Shown piece by piece: positions 6,192 to 8,714 of a stretch of 8,714 bases of DNA (its first letter is position 1; each line of letters opens with the position of its first letter). The stretch is taken from NCBI GenBank assembly GCA_964574195.1, contig CAZNMO010000191.1:1-8714 (forward strand). Reading direction: 5' to 3'. A program made the position numbers and the translations under genes. Source of the stretch: BRH-c25 sp964574195. GTDB taxonomy: Bacteria; Bacillota; Clostridia; Lutisporales; Lutisporaceae. The notes beneath the pieces are model-generated. The model was not told the DNA's origin. It saw nothing but the letters and a program-made list of their open reading frames with translations, and did not search any database.

Positions 6192-6198
6192 GGGTGAT
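6192..6198 (+). promoter_or_regulatory. Ribosome binding site of cardiolipin synthase
   Basis: GGGTGAT precedes the ATG at 6202 by 3 bases (5 from the GGGTG core). The upstream in-frame ATG at 6181 has no ribosome binding site and would lie almost at the predicted start of transcription. Confidence 0.55.
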
Positions 6199-6201
6199 TT
6201 T

Positions 6202-7737
6202 ATGCAAACCTTGATAAGATTATTGTTCAGCAGAATGGTCCTTGTTGGAGCAGCAATTCTGGTACAAATAATCGCCCTTGTATTGGTGATATGGAGATTT
6301 ACCAATTATTTCGTATACTTTTATACGATATGTATGTTTATAAGTCTGCTTACAGTATTGTGGATAGTAAACGGAAAAGGCAATCACGCCTATAAGCTTG
6401 CATGGATAATACCTATCATGGCTTTTCCCATATTCGGCGGTTTATTCTATCTTATGTTTGGCGGAAACAAATCCAGCAGAAGAAACAGGAGAAAAATGCG
6501 GGAGATCGCCGAACACATGCAATCTTCGCTTGTTCAGGATCTGGAGGTCATGAGGAGTCTCCAACAGGAAAGCAGGAGTGCAGCCAACCAAGCCAAGTAT
6601 ATATTCGGATATTCCGATTGTCCTGTCCATACAAACACTGACGCAGAATACCTGACGCCTGGGGAGCAGAAGTACCAAAGGCTACTGGAAGAGCTTCGTA
6701 AGGCAGAAAGGTTCATTTTTCTTGAGTATTTCATAATCAACAAAGGGATAATGTGGGGCTCTATATTGGAGATACTTAAGGAGAAAGCTGCACAAGGTCT
6801 GGATGTCCGTGTCATATATGATGATATGGGCTGTCTGATGACACTGCCATATGGCTATGAGAAAGAGCTTGGAAGATTGGGAATAAAGTGTCTTGTGTTC
6901 AATCCCTTTGTACCGGTATTGTCAATAAGGCTTAACAACAGGGATCACAGGAAAATCGCTGTTATTGACGGACACACTGCCTTTACCGGGGGAATAAATC
7001 TGGCAGATGAGTATATCAATGTCTATGAGAAGCACGGCCACTGGAAGGATGCGGCTATTATGCTCCGCGGAGAAGCTGCGTGGAGCTTTACGGTAATGTT
7101 CCTTTCAATGTGGAGCTTCCTCAGCAAGAGTAATGAAGACTATGACAGCTTCAGGCCTCCGATGGAATATTGCAGGAAAATTGAGGCCGAAGGATATGTT
7201 CAGCCCTATGCCGACAGCCCGCTGGATGACGAATCGGTGGGTGAATCCGTGTATCTGAACCTGATTGGCGAAGCACAGGAATATGTTTATATAAATACCC
7301 CATACCTGATACTGGACAATGAAATGAATGCAGCCTTGTGCCTGGCTGCAAAAAGAGGTGTGGATGTGAGGATCGTTACACCGCATATAGCAGACAAATG
7401 GTATGTACACTCAGTGACCCGCGCCAATTATCAGGTGTTGTTGGACAGCGGAGTGAGGATATATGAATACACCCCGGGCTTTATTCATTCCAAGACCTTT
7501 GTAGTTGATAACACCTATGCGGTGGTAGGTACTATAAATCTTGATTACAGAAGCCTTTTCCTCCACTTTGAATGCGGGGTATGGATGTACCGGACAAAAG
7601 GTGTTTCGCAGGTAAGAACCGATTACCTTGAGACGCTGAAGGTATGTCAGGCTATTACGCCGGATTACAATAGCAACTTGGGTTGGTACAGGAGGCTTGG
7701 CAGGACTATACTGAAGCTTTTCGCACCGCTGATGTAG
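6202..7737 (+). CDS. cls: Cardiolipin synthase (phospholipase D superfamily)
   Basis: From the ATG at 6202 the protein has 511 residues, near the usual length of Gram-positive Cls enzymes. These enzymes join two phosphatidylglycerol molecules into cardiolipin and glycerol at the membrane. The N-terminal region is strongly hydrophobic: a segment at about 8-32, another at about 35-55 (YFVYFYTICMFISLLTVLWI), and a third around AWIIPIMAFPIFGGLFYLMFGG, which is the typical Cls N-terminal pattern. A basic loop RRNRRK follows. Two HKD catalytic motifs are intact: H249-K251-D256 in DHRKIAVIDG and H429-K431-D436 in IHSKTFVVD, each followed by the expected GGINLADEY or GTINLDYRS segment. The gene appears to be transcribed alone, with a terminator before it and a convergent gene after it. 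An in-frame ATG at 6181 would add seven residues but lacks a ribosome binding site. Confidence 0.94.
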   Translation: MQTLIRLLFSRMVLVGAAILVQIIALVLVIWRFTNYFVYFYTICMFISLLTVLWIVNGKGNHAYKLAWIIPIMAFPIFGGLFYLMFGGNKSSRRNRRKMREIAEHMQSSLVQDLEVMRSLQQESRSAANQAKYIFGYSDCPVHTNTDAEYLTPGEQKYQRLLEELRKAERFIFLEYFIINKGIMWGSILEILKEKAAQGLDVRVIYDDMGCLMTLPYGYEKELGRLGIKCLVFNPFVPVLSIRLNNRDHRKIAVIDGHTAFTGGINLADEYINVYEKHGHWKDAAIMLRGEAAWSFTVMFLSMWSFLSKSNEDYDSFRPPMEYCRKIEAEGYVQPYADSPLDDESVGESVYLNLIGEAQEYVYINTPYLILDNEMNAALCLAAKRGVDVRIVTPHIADKWYVHSVTRANYQVLLDSGVRIYEYTPGFIHSKTFVVDNTYAVVGTINLDYRSLFLHFECGVWMYRTKGVSQVRTDYLETLKVCQAITPDYNSNLGWYRRLGRTILKLFAPLM

Positions 7738-7760
7738 GCGGTTATCTGACGTAAGCCGCC
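7737..7760. other. Imperfect stem-loop spanning both convergent stop codons
   Basis: GGCGG at 7737-7741 pairs with CCGCC at 7756-7760, and TTA at 7742-7744 with TAA at 7752-7754 after a one-base bulge (G7755), leaving a 7-base loop. It spans the end of the cls stop and the stop of the minus-strand gene. There is no T-run on either strand, so it is not a standard intrinsic terminator. It might act as a weak bidirectional stop or RNA 3'-end block. Confidence 0.3.
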
Positions 7761-8650
7761 AGGTACTCCTCCAGAGTGAGGTTTCTGGCCTTTATTTCCA
7801 TTGCGGCGGCTTCTCCTACATATCTGATATGCCAGGGCTCAAACTGATACCCTGTTATACCCTCCTTGCCTTTTGGATAGCGTAGTATAAAGCCAAAGTA
7901 TGGAGCATTTTCCTTCAACCACCTGCCTTCACGCGTATTTGCAAAGGATTGTGAAAGCGTGAAGCCCATAGCGGCACTGCTGACATCCATGGCAAGTCCT
8001 GTCTGGTGTTCGCTTTGACCGGGTCTTGCGCTGAATCTATTGGCTGCTGCTGCTGAACCGTATTTTTTTGTATTGGAACTAAAAATCGCTCGCTGCCTTT
8101 CATAAGAGCGGTAACCTGAAATGGCAGTCAGACTTATGCCGTCCTTCTTCGCCTTTTTAAAAAGTGATTCCAGAGCTTTTGCAGCCTCCGGAGTCATTTT
8201 TGTTTTGGCGCTGCTTACTGTTGGCACGGATGGATTCACAAGACGCGAGGGGACATAGCCTTCAGGGAGGCTGTGGGTCTTATTTATCAGTAATGGAGCA
8301 GCAGCTTTTTTCACAGGCACTTTTTCACCAGCCGTATTTTCCTGTACACTTCTTTGCACCTGTGTATTCTGCTTTGCCGGGGCAGCTTTGCCGTCATAGC
8401 CAACCAGAGAACTGTAAGCAATTGATGCTACTAATAGTGAACCGAGCATTATATTGACAGTTTTGATGCTTATGTCCTTGTAGTTTTCATTTATATAACC
8501 CTGGATATACTGCAAGGTATTATCCGGGAGCGCTTTGTCCCTGCCCTCAAGAAACTCATCTGCAAACTCGCTGGAGTATCTGTCAACGTGTAGAACCAGT
8601 GTCAAGCCTTCAGCAGTCTGCAACAACTCACTGCGCGAGAAAATTTCCAT
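7742..8650 (-). CDS. Membrane-anchored VanY-like D-alanyl-D-alanine carboxypeptidase (M15B)
   Basis: This 302-residue protein has three parts. Residues 1-62 form an N-terminal segment that is probably cytoplasmic. Residues 65-85 (VNIMLGSLLVASIAYSSLVG) form one transmembrane anchor. A linker of about 60 residues, rich in Ala, Lys, Gln and Pro, leads to the peptidase domain at about 145-302. That domain has the VanY signature: SGYRSYERQ at 178-186, S213-E-H215-QTGLAMD222 (zinc ligands H215 and D222), and E271-P-W-H274 (catalytic E271, zinc ligand H274). Such enzymes remove the terminal D-alanine from peptidoglycan stem peptides outside the membrane. No vanR/S/H/A-type genes lie beside it, so it is more likely a housekeeping or developmental cell-wall enzyme than a glycopeptide-resistance gene. 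Start: GGAGGGTG lies 7 bases upstream of the ATG. Confidence 0.93.
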   Translation of the reverse strand: MEIFSRSELLQTAEGLTLVLHVDRYSSEFADEFLEGRDKALPDNTLQYIQGYINENYKDISIKTVNIMLGSLLVASIAYSSLVGYDGKAAPAKQNTQVQRSVQENTAGEKVPVKKAAAPLLINKTHSLPEGYVPSRLVNPSVPTVSSAKTKMTPEAAKALESLFKKAKKDGISLTAISGYRSYERQRAIFSSNTKKYGSAAAANRFSARPGQSEHQTGLAMDVSSAAMGFTLSQSFANTREGRWLKENAPYFGFILRYPKGKEGITGYQFEPWHIRYVGEAAAMEIKARNLTLEEYLAAYVR

Positions 8651-8657
8651 ACTGTTT

Positions 8658-8665
8658 CACCCTCC
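8658..8665 (-). promoter_or_regulatory. Ribosome binding site of the VanY-like gene
   Basis: On the minus strand GGAGGGTG is 7 bases before the ATG whose first base is 8650. It confirms that the unusual N-terminal segment before the membrane anchor is translated. Confidence 0.75.
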
Positions 8666-8714
8666 GATAAAGCATGCTGATTTGTATTCTTTGCTTTTTG
8701 CAGCAGCTTATACC

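Noticed and set aside
8164..8457. 97-residue plus-strand reading frame opposite the VanY-like gene
   Set aside because: It is a shadow of the linker and peptidase coding sequence, without an RBS or domain.
7742..8650. Glycopeptide resistance (van) gene
   Set aside because: The enzyme belongs to the VanY family, but no vanH, vanA/B, vanX or VanRS-type genes are adjacent, so resistance is not supported.
8666..8714. Promoter for the VanY-like gene
   Set aside because: On the minus strand a TATAAG at 8708-8713 could be a -10, but its -35 would lie outside the window, and nothing else resembles a promoter pair.

Overview
The window looks like chromosomal DNA of a low-to-moderate G+C Gram-positive anaerobe, most likely a member of the Clostridia. 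The reasons are the strong GGAGG-type ribosome binding sites, SigA-like TATAAT boxes, many AGA/AGG and ATA codons, and the gene families: a clostridial-style DUF4153 membrane protein, a two-transmembrane-segment cardiolipin synthase, and a membrane-anchored VanY-type carboxypeptidase. No phage, transposon, CRISPR, rRNA or tRNA sequence is visible. I cannot name the species.

Layout. (1) Bases 2-958, plus strand: the 3' part of a DUF4153-type membrane protein gene, cut by the window edge. (2) Bases 969-3654, plus strand: a three-gene module. It has a promoter with an 11-bp-period direct repeat of the kind OmpR/PhoB regulators bind, then a small secreted coiled-coil protein, a perfect stem-loop, an OmpR-family response regulator, and a HAMP-containing sensor histidine kinase that follows the regulator directly. 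(3) Bases 3684-6115, plus strand: a MarR-family regulator and an FtsH membrane protease in one operon. Its promoter is embedded in a perfect 22-bp inverted repeat, and the operon ends in a Rho-independent terminator. (4) Bases 6167-7737, plus strand: cardiolipin synthase. (5) Bases 8650-7742, minus strand: a membrane-anchored M15B (VanY-like) D-Ala-D-Ala carboxypeptidase, convergent with cardiolipin synthase, with 4 bp between the stop codons.

How the genes may work together. Every gene acts on or senses the cell envelope: membrane protein quality control (FtsH), membrane lipid composition (Cls), peptidoglycan trimming (VanY-like enzyme), and signal transduction with a secreted helical partner. 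This makes an envelope-maintenance neighbourhood plausible. They are at least four separate transcription units, so joint regulation is inference only. The most informative signals are the dual operator over the marR-ftsH promoter and the 11-bp direct repeat in front of the secreted-protein/two-component module. I saw no convincing wholly new system. No stretch longer than 300 bases lacks a gene.
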